33,133 nucleotides of DNA from Beijerinckia mobilis (GTDB taxonomy: Bacteria; Pseudomonadota; Alphaproteobacteria; Rhizobiales; Beijerinckiaceae): assembly GCF_000745425.1 (NCBI RefSeq), contig NZ_JQJH01000030.1, positions 1 through 33,133 on the forward strand, written 5' to 3'. The translations under genes were made by a program, and so were the position numbers. Positions 1-8,527 of the stretch are shown one piece after another (within the stretch, counting starts at the first letter, position 1; each line of letters begins with the position of its first letter). Under the pieces are notes generated by a model. That model had not been told where the DNA came from and searched no databases. It saw only the letters and a list, made by a program, of their open reading frames with translations.

Positions 1-425
1 CCTCGCCCGCCGCAACAGCCAGCATCCCCTCTATCCGGGGATTGGCTATCTCCCTCTGATTGCCCCATGGACATCATATTGCCCATCCCAGGATGTTCCG
101 GGGATGGGTCTTTCCCGGAACCGACATGGTGGCCGGCATGAGCGTCTCCGGGCACGACATCTTTCATGCCCTCACGGCTTCCCATCATCCCGCCATCCGT
201 TTCCATTGCACCATTCCCCTCTGGTTGGTCCCGCCGGAGAGGGATAGCCTGTGCAGCCATACTTGCCGGGATCGGGCCGGATTGTGTGCCGCTCGACATA
301 AACGGCATCACGGCCCCATCCTCCTGTGCCAGAAGGCCGGGGAAGGACATGCATTCGACTGCAAATATCGTCAAACTGGCCAGAACGAAGCGGACATGAC
401 CAGAAGATTCCAATGACTTTTTCAT
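1..425 (-). CDS. Met/His-rich secreted protein, probable copper binder (3' end cut by window)
   Basis: An open frame on the minus strand starts at ATG 425 and stays open to the left edge (141 codons visible). The N-terminus MKKSLESSGHVRFVLASLTI is followed by a hydrophobic stretch ending in LLAQE, which reads as a Sec signal peptide. The mature part is rich in Met, His, Asp and Gly (DGGMMGSREGMKD, DAHAGHH, GMGNMMSMGQ) and reaches a Cys pair (GCCGG) at the edge. The protein encoded at 1074-1382 has the same plan: signal peptide, Met/His repeats, then GCC. It lies 29 nt downstream of the cytochrome gene and is probably the last visible gene of the copper operon. A periplasmic copper-binding role is inferred from composition and context; no named family is recognised. 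Confidence 0.7.
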   Translation of the reverse strand, partial: MKKSLESSGHVRFVLASLTIFAVECMSFPGLLAQEDGAVMPFMSSGTQSGPIPASMAAQAIPLRRDQPEGNGAMETDGGMMGSREGMKDVVPGDAHAGHHVGSGKDPSPEHPGMGNMMSMGQSEGDSQSPDRGDAGCCGGR

Positions 426-453
426 CCTGCCAGAATGTCCTGTCGCTGCGAGA

Positions 454-1014
454 TCACGGCATCGGCATATGCATGCCGTGTTCGTGCATATGATGATCGC
501 TCGATTCAGCGGCCTGACTGATCAAGATCTGATAGGTTTGCGCGTCCATATCAGGAAGCTGTTCCAGGAAAGCCACGATATTCCACAACTTTTCATCGCC
601 ATGGTCAGCCCAGGACGGCATGCCTGTCATTTTGATGCCATTCTTCACGATCCAGAACAGTTCCGAGGGCGAATAGTGTTTGGCGGCATCGGTTAAAGCC
701 GGTGGCTTGGGATACATGCCGTTGGCCATGGACTCAGACACCACGCCAGGAGCCGAATGACAGGAAGCACAATGCGTCGCGAAATGCGCGGTGCCGCCGA
801 TGACCCTTGCTTGACGATCAAGATCTGACGGCGGCACGATTGTCTCCGCATGATGCCGGATCGAGGAGACGCGGATTGTCTCCAAAATATGGGACGTGAT
901 GGGCCAGTGCGGCGATGTCGCCGCCACGTCGAAGAATCCACCGAAAACGATGAGTGCGCCCGCCCCTATGCTCGCCGTCAGCAGGGCCGTCAACAACCAA
1001 ACGAATGTACGCAT
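454..1014 (-). CDS. Mono-haem class I cytochrome c with His/Met-rich tail
   Basis: 186 aa. An N-terminal hydrophobic segment (residues about 3-27) serves as a signal or membrane anchor. It is followed by a cytochrome c domain with one CASCH haem site and a probable axial Met in GIKMTGMPSW. The last 15 residues (SSDHHMHEHGMHMPMP region) form a His/Met tail likely to bind Cu. The start is supported by a strong Shine-Dalgarno (AAGGAGGGG) just upstream. It sits between two Met-rich secreted proteins in the copper operon. Small cytochromes of this type pass electrons in the periplasm. Here it may serve Cu(I) oxidation or a respiratory link to CopA, which is inference. The family is clear; the specific role is not. 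Confidence 0.85.
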   Translation of the reverse strand: MRTFVWLLTALLTASIGAGALIVFGGFFDVAATSPHWPITSHILETIRVSSIRHHAETIVPPSDLDRQARVIGGTAHFATHCASCHSAPGVVSESMANGMYPKPPALTDAAKHYSPSELFWIVKNGIKMTGMPSWADHGDEKLWNIVAFLEQLPDMDAQTYQILISQAAESSDHHMHEHGMHMPMP

Positions 1015-1073
1015 ATTCCCCTCCTTAGGAGGGCGGCTGGATCGTTGCCACCCTCCTCGTTCTTATTCCTGCC

Positions 1074-1382
1074 TTATCGGGAATGCGTCGCCGCAGGGGC
1101 TTGTTCATCGTCCATTTTCATCTTCCCTTTCTGACCATCGCAGCAGCCTCCCATCTTGTCTTTCATCTTCATCCCCTTTTCTTTCATCTTCATGCCTTTT
1201 TCCATTCCCTGCATGTCATGACCATGCATGCCTCCCATGTTCTGCATTTCTTCCTCTGACATTCCGTGCATGTCATGCATGCCAGACATCCCGGAATCGG
1301 ACTGAGCCTGTGCCCAGGCGGCTGGTGTCAGAGCCATCAGGAAGGCAAAGGCGGATACAACTTGAATCTGTAAGCGTGACAT
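1074..1382 (-). CDS. Small Met/His/Lys-rich periplasmic copper-binding peptide
   Basis: 102 aa. A signal peptide ends at AWA-QAQ (about residue 24). The mature chain is built of Met-rich repeats (GMSGMHDMHGMSEEEM, GMHGHDMQGMEKGMKMKEK) and ends with a GGCCDGQKGK segment. There is no recognisable fold, and the ligands match Cu(I)/Cu(II) sequestering peptides of copper operons. An AGGAAA Shine-Dalgarno lies about 8 nt before the ATG. It is 79 nt downstream of copB and 60 nt upstream of the cytochrome gene, in the same direction, so it is probably co-transcribed. It resembles the edge-truncated gene at 1-425 in layout and in the Cys pair. Confidence 0.8.
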   Translation of the reverse strand: MSRLQIQVVSAFAFLMALTPAAWAQAQSDSGMSGMHDMHGMSEEEMQNMGGMHGHDMQGMEKGMKMKEKGMKMKDKMGGCCDGQKGKMKMDDEQAPAATHSR

Positions 1383-1460
1383 GTGTCATTTCCTTTCATT
1401 GACAGTGGAAGAAAAACAAGGCCGCCGCGGCCCTGTTTGTAGTCGCGTCAAGAGCATGGC

Positions 1461-2243
1461 TCAAAACCATGACCTGACGCCGAAGGTGAAACGGAGATCC
1501 CGGACGCGCTCGTTTTGCAGCCGTGAAAACTGTGCGGCCTGACCGAAAGTGCCGGCATAGGTCACGCCGATATAGGGTGCGAATTGCCGATAGCCTTCGT
1601 AGCGAAGCCGCAGGCCGGCATCGATATCCGAAAGCCCCTTGCCGACATTGCGCGCGGCATCGGAGGCCGAATAGAAATTCAGCTCGACTTGTGGTTGCAA
1701 AATCAGCCGGTTGGTGAGCAGAATATCGTAAGAGCCCGTGATGCGGCCCGCGACCCCTCGGCTGCTGAAATAGGCGGTGGTTTCTATGTCGAAGAAATAC
1801 AGCGCCAATCCCTGGAATCCGATCGCTCCCCAGGTGCGGGTCGGTCCACTATCGGCATCGACACGTACACCGGCTTGAAGATCGAAATAGGTCGAGAGGG
1901 CACGGGAATAGAGAGCCTGATGACTGCCATCGCCGAATTGGCGATTGGTGCCGATGGTGCCTTCCGATTTGAGCCAGAGCTTGTCGTAATCCGTGCCGAA
2001 CCAGGCCTGCCCATCATAGCGAAACTGGCTGCCATTGCGTCCAAACCGGCCCTCGAACTGGTCCAGAAGCGCATGGATATAGGTGCCGTGATCCATGACC
2101 GGCTGGATGCCACTGACATAGAAGACGGGTGCGGGCTGCGGCACCGCATTCACTGTCTGGGCCTGACTGGCGCTTGGCAGCAAGGTGTTTGTGACGATAG
2201 CACACGTAAACAATGTGGGAACGAGAGGGAAGAGTTTCGTCAT
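1461..2243 (-). CDS. copB: Copper resistance protein B, outer-membrane beta-barrel
   Basis: 260 aa from ATG 2243. The start is chosen because it overlaps the copA stop as ATGA and begins a clean signal peptide (MTKLFPLVPTLFTCAIVTN, cleaved near SQA-Q). An upstream in-frame start would lie inside copA. The rest has CopB/PcoB features: a short His/Met N-terminal part (PVMDHGTYIHALLDQFEGR), alternating beta strands such as YDGQAWFGTDYDKLWLKSEG and LQPQVELNFYS, and a C-terminal aromatic residue (GVRSWF) as in outer-membrane barrels. The Met-rich N-terminal region of classical CopB is nearly absent, so this is a short form. The four-base overlap suggests translational coupling with copA. Confidence 0.93.
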   Translation of the reverse strand: MTKLFPLVPTLFTCAIVTNTLLPSASQAQTVNAVPQPAPVFYVSGIQPVMDHGTYIHALLDQFEGRFGRNGSQFRYDGQAWFGTDYDKLWLKSEGTIGTNRQFGDGSHQALYSRALSTYFDLQAGVRVDADSGPTRTWGAIGFQGLALYFFDIETTAYFSSRGVAGRITGSYDILLTNRLILQPQVELNFYSASDAARNVGKGLSDIDAGLRLRYEGYRQFAPYIGVTYAGTFGQAAQFSRLQNERVRDLRFTFGVRSWF

Positions 2244-4252
2244 GACACCACCACCGTGCGGAACATGCCAAGATCCATGTGATAGAGCAGATGACAGTGA
2301 TAGGCCCACATTCCGGGCTCATCGGCCGTCACGAGATAGCTCAGCTGCTCGCCTGGTTTGACGGTGATCGTATGTTTGTAGGGCCGGTATTTGCCGTGTC
2401 CGTTATCCAGCTCGCTCCACAGGCCATGCAAGTGGATCGGATGCTCCATCATCGTGTCGTTGATGAGGATGAAGCGAACCCTTTCGCCAAGGCGCAGATG
2501 AATCGGATCGGCTTCGGAAAACTTCTTGCCATCGAAGCCCCAGATGAAACGCTGCATATTTCCCGTCAGATGGAGCGTGATGTCGCGAGATGGCGGCCGT
2601 GGATCGGCGCCCGGCACTCTTGCCCGCAAGTCCCTGTAGGTCAGCACGCGGCGGCCATTGTTCTCAAGACCTGCGCCGGGCTCACCGAGCCGGTCGATCG
2701 GCGACATGGCCCTGTTCTGTTCCTCGGGCCCCAGCATGAATTCCGTCTCCGGTGCATTCATGGTCATTGACTGGCCAGTGTCCATGCCGGACATGCTGGC
2801 CATATCCGACGACCCCATGTTCATACCGGCCATGTTTCCGGCTTTCGCTGTATGCGCGGCATGAGAGGAAGCCGAGGCTTTCGCCTGATGCATGCCGGAC
2901 ATGGTCATGCCGGGCATATCCCGCATCCCTGCGTGTTGAGCGGTTTTCATCCCCGTCATGCCGCCATGCACAGCTTGAGAGGAAGGCTGCACAGCCTGAT
3001 TGGACGCATCCCGCCCAGGCAGCGGCGGCCATGGAGGCACAGACGCATGTCCGTCACTCGATTGGACTGCGGCCCCTTCGGTCGCCAGGGAACGTTCCAT
3101 GCCCTCATGCATATGGCCCATGCCCATATCGACCATGGTGCGGAGAGGACGCGGATCCATGGGCGGAATGGGACCTGCCGTACCAGGGCGCGTTGCCAGC
3201 GTGCCGCGTGCAAAGCCAGTGCGATCCTCGGACTGCACGAAGATCGTATAAGGCATGTCTTTGGTTGGCTGGACGATCACATCATAGGTTTCGGCCACGC
3301 CGATGCGGAATTCATCAACCGTTACGGGGACGACATCATTGCCATCCGCCTGCACGACCGTCATTTTGAGGCCGGGAATACGAACATCGAAGAGCGTCAT
3401 CGCCGAGCCGTTGATGACGCGCAGCCGGATTCTTTCACCAAGCCGGAACAGCCCGGTCCAATTTGCGCCAGGCGGCTGACCATTCAGCAAATAGGTATAG
3501 ATTGCTCCAGAAACATCGGAGATATCGGTCGGGGACATGCGCATGCCACCCCAGTTCAGGCGATCCTTTATGGTGGCTTCCAATCCATCGCGCTGGGCAT
3601 CCGCGATGAAGGTGCCGACGGTCCTTTGCCGGAAATTATAATAATCGCTCTGGAACTTGAGGGTCGAGACGATCTCTTCCGGATCGACATCAGCCCAATC
3701 CGAAAGAAAAATCACATAATCACGGTCGAAACGGTCAATATAGCCAACTTTCGGATCGATGATCAGGGCGCCATAGAGACCCGTCTGTTCCTGAAAGCCG
3801 GAATGGCTATGATACCAATAGGTGCCGCTCTGATGCAGCGGAAAGCGATAAGTGAAGGTCTCACCCGGCTTGATCCCGGCGAAACTCAGGCCCGGTACGC
3901 CATCCATATTGGCTGGCGTGCGGATGCCGTGCCAGTGGATCGAAGTCGGAACATCAAGCCTATTGGTGACATTGAGTTCGACCGTATCACCCTGCCGCCA
4001 GCGCAAAATGGGCGCCGGGATGGAATCGTTGACGCCAGTCGCCAGTCGGGGTTGGCCAGTGATATTGACCGGCACATGGCCGATTGTGAGATTGAAACGG
4101 GTTCCAGGTTTTGCGGCAGGCTGGCCCCAGTTGGGAGCATAGCCCCAGGCATCTTGCCGCATGGCGCTCATCGCCGCGCCCCATAAACCCGCGCCAATGA
4201 CAAAGCGACGGCGCGACAACACGCTCCGCCCCGAAGGGGGTTGGAATGTCAT
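2240..4252 (-). CDS. copA: Periplasmic multicopper oxidase CopA (PcoA type)
   Basis: 670 aa from ATG 4252. A twin-arginine signal (SRRRFVIGAG) lies near the N-terminus, indicating export of the folded enzyme. Copper sites are visible: HWHG at about 106-109, YWYHSHS shortly after, HPIHLHGLW, and the type 1/3 block YHCHLLYHMDLGM at the C-terminus. Between the cupredoxin domains is a long Met/His-rich insert (for example GMGHMHEGMER, MRDMPGMTMSGMHQ, NMAGMNMGSSDMASMSGMD), the Cu-binding region of the CopA family, which oxidises Cu(I) or sequesters copper. A GTG start at 4318 would add 22 residues ahead of the Tat motif and cannot be excluded; neither start has a strong Shine-Dalgarno. The stop overlaps copB (ATGA). 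Confidence 0.95.
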   Translation of the reverse strand: MTFQPPSGRSVLSRRRFVIGAGLWGAAMSAMRQDAWGYAPNWGQPAAKPGTRFNLTIGHVPVNITGQPRLATGVNDSIPAPILRWRQGDTVELNVTNRLDVPTSIHWHGIRTPANMDGVPGLSFAGIKPGETFTYRFPLHQSGTYWYHSHSGFQEQTGLYGALIIDPKVGYIDRFDRDYVIFLSDWADVDPEEIVSTLKFQSDYYNFRQRTVGTFIADAQRDGLEATIKDRLNWGGMRMSPTDISDVSGAIYTYLLNGQPPGANWTGLFRLGERIRLRVINGSAMTLFDVRIPGLKMTVVQADGNDVVPVTVDEFRIGVAETYDVIVQPTKDMPYTIFVQSEDRTGFARGTLATRPGTAGPIPPMDPRPLRTMVDMGMGHMHEGMERSLATEGAAVQSSDGHASVPPWPPLPGRDASNQAVQPSSQAVHGGMTGMKTAQHAGMRDMPGMTMSGMHQAKASASSHAAHTAKAGNMAGMNMGSSDMASMSGMDTGQSMTMNAPETEFMLGPEEQNRAMSPIDRLGEPGAGLENNGRRVLTYRDLRARVPGADPRPPSRDITLHLTGNMQRFIWGFDGKKFSEADPIHLRLGERVRFILINDTMMEHPIHLHGLWSELDNGHGKYRPYKHTITVKPGEQLSYLVTADEPGMWAYHCHLLYHMDLGMFRTVVVS

Positions 4253-4427
4253 GTTTGAAAATCCACTAAGAGAAGGCCAAACCGGCTGAGCCGGGTAGAA
4301 CTGACCGGTCTCGATCACGTTCCAAATCGCTGGAACAATCCAGTCGAGAGAAACGCACTCAAGATCGAGACCTTAAAGCGTGCCTTGGAGAGTCGGATGA
4401 CTTTCCGCGCCAGACTTTAAGAGTGAA

Positions 4428-4847
4428 TCAGAGCATCTCTTTGGGGGGAGGGAGAGCCAGGGCGGGCGTAAAGCCGGCAGGGTAATGCAGCGGCCGAGGG
4501 GTAAAACGGGCTTTGAAGCTGACGAAAGCGGGCGAATGGAAGAAGACCCGCGGCATAAGCCAATCGACCAGGCATGCGCCAAGCACGCAGTGATCATTGC
4601 AGTGTGGATGTGGCTCTGGCGCTTTGTGGGGCACATGGTCGCAATCGGCGGTGGCCATATCCATGTCCATATCTGGCATTCCCTGCCTGTCAGCGGGAAT
4701 CATGATAGAGGAACGAGAATACATGGAAACGTCATGACTGGAGAGAATGGCTTGCGCGGGAACGGTCGCCAGCAAGAGCCCCACCTGCAACAGCAGGCAG
4801 AGGAGCAGCCTCCCGAATCCTGTCACGCCAGCCTTGAACACATTCAC
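4428..4847 (-). CDS. Small secreted His/Met/Cys-containing protein, DUF2946-like, copper operon
   Basis: 139 aa. A hydrophobic N-terminus (LLLCLLLQVGLLLATVPAQA) is a signal peptide. It is followed by MPDMDMDMATADCDHVPHK, a His-rich patch (PEPHPHCNDHCVLGAC) and a proline-rich end (LALPPPKEML). The layout resembles DUF2946-type proteins often found in copper clusters, but I am not certain of the family. The GTG start at 4847 overlaps the csoR stop (GTGA). A second GTG at 4841 has the GGAG Shine-Dalgarno at a better distance (5 nt) and may be the real start. Its place between csoR and copA suggests copper-controlled expression. Confidence 0.75.
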   Translation of the reverse strand: MNVFKAGVTGFGRLLLCLLLQVGLLLATVPAQAILSSHDVSMYSRSSIMIPADRQGMPDMDMDMATADCDHVPHKAPEPHPHCNDHCVLGACLVDWLMPRVFFHSPAFVSFKARFTPRPLHYPAGFTPALALPPPKEML

Positions 4848-5116
4848 TCCGTCATTCGGTTGATCGTCTCGATCAGTTCGTCGATCTTATCCTGCCGTTC
4901 CATTGCATCGCCAGACGCAAGAGCCTCAACCACGCAGCCCGAGACATGATCCCGCAGGATCAAGGCTTCAACCTTGTGCAAAGCCGCCTTCACCGCGCGA
5001 AGCTGGATGAGAATATCCACACAATAGCGATCCTCGTCCACCATTTTCTGGATGCCACGGATTTGCCCTTCCACTCGGCGCAGGCGGCTCGATATTTTTG
5101 TTCTTGACGCACGCAT
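4844..5116 (-). CDS. csoR: CsoR-family Cu(I)-sensing transcriptional repressor
   Basis: 90 aa, the normal size of CsoR/RcnR proteins, all helical. The family start (KISSRLRRVEGQIRGIQKM) is intact. Metal ligands follow the CsoR pattern Cys32, His57, Cys61 (RYCVD and RDHVSGCV), with the 25- and 4-residue spacing of mycobacterial CsoR (C36/H61/C65); nickel sensors of the RcnR type use a different ligand set. The protein is expected to leave DNA when it binds Cu(I), releasing the copper genes. It is the first gene of the leftward operon and divergent from the Cu ATPase. There is no clear Shine-Dalgarno, and an operator lies 5 bp upstream, so the mRNA may be nearly leaderless. Confidence 0.92.
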   Translation of the reverse strand: MRASRTKISSRLRRVEGQIRGIQKMVDEDRYCVDILIQLRAVKAALHKVEALILRDHVSGCVVEALASGDAMERQDKIDELIETINRMTE

Positions 5117-5121
5117 TGCAA

Positions 5122-5140
5122 TATACCCTATAGGGGTATA
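5122..5140. promoter_or_regulatory. CsoR-like operator in the divergent csoR / Cu-ATPase promoter
   Basis: The sequence TATACCCTATAGGGGTATA is a near-perfect inverted repeat (TATACCC / GGGTATA), the form of CsoR/RcnR-class operators (C/G tract flanked by TA). It lies 5 bp before csoR and 113 bp before the ATPase start. Possible plus-strand promoter elements overlap it (TTGCAA at 5116, TATAGA at 5137), so binding would block both directions. The assignment rests on sequence form and position. Confidence 0.75.
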
Positions 5141-5253
5141 GATTAAATGGCAAGAAGAAGATTAAATACCCAAATTCATTGGACCTTGGGAGGAGAACAG
5201 AACGGAAATCCATCCTGCTCGTATCGGCGCATCCAGAGCTCAGGAGAAGACCG

Positions 5254-7641
5254 ATGGATCATACAGACACTCACACACATCCTCATTCCTCCACTCCTCC
5301 CGGCTGCGGTCATGATCATCAGGCGGCAAGCCATGCTGGAACAGTGAAGGATCCAGTCTGTGGCATGGTGGTTGATCCAGCGACCGCTAAACACCATACT
5401 GATCATGGTGGAAAGACCTATTATTTCTGCTCGGCCAAGTGCCACGCGAAATTCGAGGCGAGCCCTGGCGCTTACATTGCTAACGTGCCAACCGCGCCGT
5501 CGGGCAAGACGGAAGCACCGCCGCAGGGTGTGATCTATACCTGTCCGATGCATCCGCAGATTCGGCAAATCGGCCCCGGCAATTGCCCGATTTGCGGCAT
5601 GGCGCTCGAGCCGGAAGTTGCAACGGCCGAGACCGGTCCGAGCGCCGAACTTGTCGACATGAGGCGCCGTTTCTGGATCGGCCTCGTTCTCGCTCTCCCC
5701 GTTTTGGCTCTCGAAATGGGCGGCCATCTCCTCAATCTCCATGAGCTGCTCGGCGCACAGGCCTCGAACTGGATCCAGCTCGTCCTGGCGACGCCCGTCG
5801 TCCTGTGGGCAGGTGCGCCGTTCTTCAAGCGCGCCTGGGAGTCCCTCGTCACGCGCCATCTCAACATGTTCACACTGATCGCCATGGGAACGGGCGTCGC
5901 CTGGGTCTATAGCGTCGTCGCGACGATCGCGCCGAACATCTTTCCCAACACCTTCCGGAGTGCCGATGGCTCCGTCGCGATCTATTTCGAGGCGGCCGCC
6001 GTCATCACCGTGCTCGTGCTGCTCGGACAAGTGCTGGAATTGCGCGCCCGGGAACAGACGGGAGGTGCCATCCGCGCATTGCTGGACCTTGCTCCCAAGA
6101 CAGCACGACGTGTCCGTGCGGATGGTTCCGATGAGGATGTCGCGCTCGAAAGTGTCGCGGTTGGCGACCGCCTGCGTGTTCGTCCCGGCGAAAAAATCCC
6201 GGTCGATGGCGAATTGCTCGAGGGTCGCAGCTCGGTTGACGAGTCCATGATTACGGGCGAGTCGATGCCCGTCACCAAGGAGGTTGGCGCCGCGCTTATT
6301 GGCGGCACGCTCAACCAGAGCGGCGGCTTCGTCATGCAGGCCGGCAAGGTCGGAAGCGACACGATGCTGGCGCGGATCGTCCATATGGTCGCGGAGGCCC
6401 AACGCTCGCGCGCGCCCATCCAGCGTCTCGCCGATCAGGTCGCGGGCTGGTTCGTTCCCATCGTGATGGCGATCTCGATCCTTGCTTTCGCCGCCTGGGG
6501 TCTCTGGGGACCGGAACCGCGCTTCGCCCATGGCTTGGTCGCGGCCGTTGCCGTGCTGATCATCGCTTGCCCCTGTGCTTTGGGTCTGGCAACGCCTATG
6601 TCCATCATGGTAGGGGTCGGCCGCGGTGCCGGGCTTGGCGTGCTGATCAAGAACGCCGAGGCTCTGGAACGTTTCGAGAAGGTCGACACGCTCGTCGTCG
6701 ACAAGACGGGGACCCTGACCGAAGGCAAGCCGAAGGTCACGGCTTTGAAGGCCGTCGAACCGCTTGGCGAAAACGATTTGCTCCGGCTCGCCGCGAGCCT
6801 GGAACGCGCCAGTGAACATCCGCTCGCCACGGCCATCGTCGAGGCCGCGAAAGAACGCAACCTGCCGCTCGGCACCGCAGAGGACTTCGACAGCCCCGTC
6901 GGCAAGGGTGTGACAGGGACTATTGAGGGACTGAAACTCGTGATCGGCAGCCATCGCATCATGGCGGAGGCCAATGTCGATCTCTCCACCCTGGCAGGCG
7001 AGGCGGAAGCCTTGCGCGGGGAAGGTGCGACGGTGGTTTTCGTGGCGATTGATGGGCGCCTTGGCGGCCTCGTCGCTATCGCCGATCCAATCAAGACGAC
7101 GACGCCGGCCGCTATCCAAGCGCTCGGTAAGGCAGATGTCCACGTGGTCATGCTGACTGGTGACAACAAGACCACGGCGCAAGCTGTCGCGCGCAAGCTC
7201 GGCATTGATGCAGTCGAGGCCGAAGTCCTGCCGGAGGACAAGGCGAAGGTGATCGCGCGGTTGCGCAAGGAGGGCCGTATCGTTGCCATGGCGGGGGATG
7301 GCGTCAACGATGCGCCGGCCTTGGCCGCCGCCGATGTCGGCATCGCCATGGGGACCGGAACGGATGTGGCCATCGAAAGCGCTGGCGTGACCCTGCTGAA
7401 GGGCGATCTCCAGGGCATCGTGCGCGCCCGCCAGCTCAGCCATGCCACGATGAGCAACATCCGTCAGAACCTGTTCTTCGCCTTCATCTACAACGCCGCT
7501 GGCGTGCCGATCGCGGCCGGCGTGCTTTATCCAGCGTTCGGGCTTCTGCTTTCGCCGATCATCGCCGCAGCCGCCATGGCGCTCTCCTCCGTCAGCGTCA
7601 TCACCAATGCTCTGCGGCTGCGGCATATGCCGTTGAATTGA
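5254..7641 (+). CDS. Cu(I)-exporting P1B-type ATPase (CopA/ActP type) with YHS and heavy-metal-binding N-terminal domains
   Basis: 795 aa from ATG 5254, chosen for its AGGAGA Shine-Dalgarno at 5242. The N-terminus is His-rich ([12 protein letters not shown]). It is followed by a YHS domain (about 33-75, [10 protein letters not shown] to YYFCSAKCH) and a heavy-metal-binding domain (about 93-121, YTCPMHPQ to CPICGM), replacing the usual CxxC HMA domains. The P-type core is complete: CPC 439-441, DKTGT from 483, SEHP with His522, TGDN, and GDGVNDAP 681-688. The terminal membrane helices carry YNAAG and [15 protein letters not shown], as in Cu(I) pumps. It exports Cu(I) from cytoplasm to periplasm, where CopA can oxidise it. 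Control by the shared operator with csoR is likely. Confidence 0.95.
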   Translation: MDHTDTHTHPHSSTPPGCGHDHQAASHAGTVKDPVCGMVVDPATAKHHTDHGGKTYYFCSAKCHAKFEASPGAYIANVPTAPSGKTEAPPQGVIYTCPMHPQIRQIGPGNCPICGMALEPEVATAETGPSAELVDMRRRFWIGLVLALPVLALEMGGHLLNLHELLGAQASNWIQLVLATPVVLWAGAPFFKRAWESLVTRHLNMFTLIAMGTGVAWVYSVVATIAPNIFPNTFRSADGSVAIYFEAAAVITVLVLLGQVLELRAREQTGGAIRALLDLAPKTARRVRADGSDEDVALESVAVGDRLRVRPGEKIPVDGELLEGRSSVDESMITGESMPVTKEVGAALIGGTLNQSGGFVMQAGKVGSDTMLARIVHMVAEAQRSRAPIQRLADQVAGWFVPIVMAISILAFAAWGLWGPEPRFAHGLVAAVAVLIIACPCALGLATPMSIMVGVGRGAGLGVLIKNAEALERFEKVDTLVVDKTGTLTEGKPKVTALKAVEPLGENDLLRLAASLERASEHPLATAIVEAAKERNLPLGTAEDFDSPVGKGVTGTIEGLKLVIGSHRIMAEANVDLSTLAGEAEALRGEGATVVFVAIDGRLGGLVAIADPIKTTTPAAIQALGKADVHVVMLTGDNKTTAQAVARKLGIDAVEAEVLPEDKAKVIARLRKEGRIVAMAGDGVNDAPALAAADVGIAMGTGTDVAIESAGVTLLKGDLQGIVRARQLSHATMSNIRQNLFFAFIYNAAGVPIAAGVLYPAFGLLLSPIIAAAAMALSSVSVITNALRLRHMPLN

Positions 7642-7649
7642 AGAGAAGG

Positions 7650-7895
7650 TCATCCCAGAAAGCACGGTGGCTCGTCGACTGCCTCGCTCATGTCATGGAT
7701 CCAGTGTTCTTGTTGGTTATAGGTTCCATCTGTTGACTTGTTGTATATTTCAACCGTGGTGCTTTAGGGATCGACGATCTAAGCCATGGGAATTCCATCT
7801 TTAGCATAGAGCTTGGACTTCATTCTCCGATTATCTGCCAGCAAAGTATCGGATACTTCCATGAGAAGAAAGACGTCTTCGAGGCCAGAATAACC
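7650..7895 (-). pseudogene. Remnant of a Uma2-family (DUF820) putative endonuclease
   Basis: One minus-strand frame reads as the C-terminal half of a Uma2 protein: LEDVFLLMEVSDTLLADN, then RRMKSKLYAKDGIPMA, a stop where YWIVDP is usual, IVDP, a second stop, then STTVEIYNKSTDGTYNQQ. The Glu-Val and Lys of the PD-(D/E)XK core are still visible. Two in-frame stops (TAG at codon 39, TAA at codon 44) and loss of the N-terminal half show decay. The first stop is consistent with a TGG-to-TAG change. This explains most of the gap between the ATPase and the next gene. Confidence 0.65.
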
Positions 7896-7939
7896 GGCTT
7901 ATGATTTCATCTGCATCCAGTTGCCAAGTGGAGGTTAAG

Positions 7940-8293
7940 TTGAAAAAATCTGCTGTTGCGGCGCTCATTTCACTCGCAAATATAGCGGGTGCTTACGCGG
8001 CTCCCGCTTGTGATTATGAGATCAATAAAACGGTAAGCGATTGGAAGGCACTTCGATTGGTTCCGGTATACAAACCAGGTGCTATTTCAAGAGGCATAGG
8101 GACACACTCTCATACACAGGCGGCAGTCGACTCTATGAGGTATCATCTAGTAATAGCTAAACAGCTTTGCGAAGCGGGGAAGGATCATGAATCCATACTT
8201 CATGTAGATGTTATTCGTGCTTTTCTGACCTTACCTGAGATCCAGCATCCAATGGATCATCGTTATCTCTTTCACAATTCAAAAAAAGAATAA
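7940..8293 (+). CDS. Small secreted protein of unknown function
   Basis: 117 aa from a TTG start at 7940, preferred over an upstream ATG (7901) because GGAGG lies 5 nt before it and the product then begins with a clean signal peptide (MKKSAVAALISLANIAGAYA, cleaved before APACDYE). The mature part has two Cys residues (ACDYE, KQLCEAG) and several His (GTHSHTQAAVDSMRYH, EIQHPMDHRYLFH). No family is recognised. Its place beside the copper island and its His content would fit a periplasmic metal-related role, but that is only a guess. Codon use is more AT-rich than the ATPase gene. Confidence 0.65.
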   Translation: MKKSAVAALISLANIAGAYAAPACDYEINKTVSDWKALRLVPVYKPGAISRGIGTHSHTQAAVDSMRYHLVIAKQLCEAGKDHESILHVDVIRAFLTLPEIQHPMDHRYLFHNSKKE

Positions 8294-8527
8294 AGATGAT
8301 TGTCTCTATGCGCTGCTGTCGGACGGTCGATAACCAGATTCTTCTCTATTCGGCGGGGTGAGGTCAAGCGTTTTCCAGCTGCTGTCACTTTCGTTTGTTG
8401 CGTCTGTCGCCGGCTCACTCTTCTCTTCGGGATCAGCGCTCCGGCTCTCCCAGTATATGGGATTAGAAGGATGAGTAACAAAGCATGAAGATCAGGCTTG
8501 CAAACGCCAATCCGTTGCCTTCGGTGG

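Noticed and set aside
2852-4186. A 444-codon plus-strand frame opposite multicopper oxidase copA
   Set aside because: Antisense shadow of a gene with all catalytic motifs; composition is His/Arg-rich without a domain.
5176-7665. An 829-codon open frame on the minus strand opposite the Cu ATPase
   Set aside because: It mirrors the codon pattern of the complete P-type ATPase, has no known motif, and is expected in GC-rich genes.
8306-8491. An open minus-strand stretch after scpB, in the same frame past two stops, with acidic residues (ADPEEKSEPATDATNESD)
   Set aside because: It looks somewhat protein-like and could be a decayed tail, but it has no start, no family and short length.
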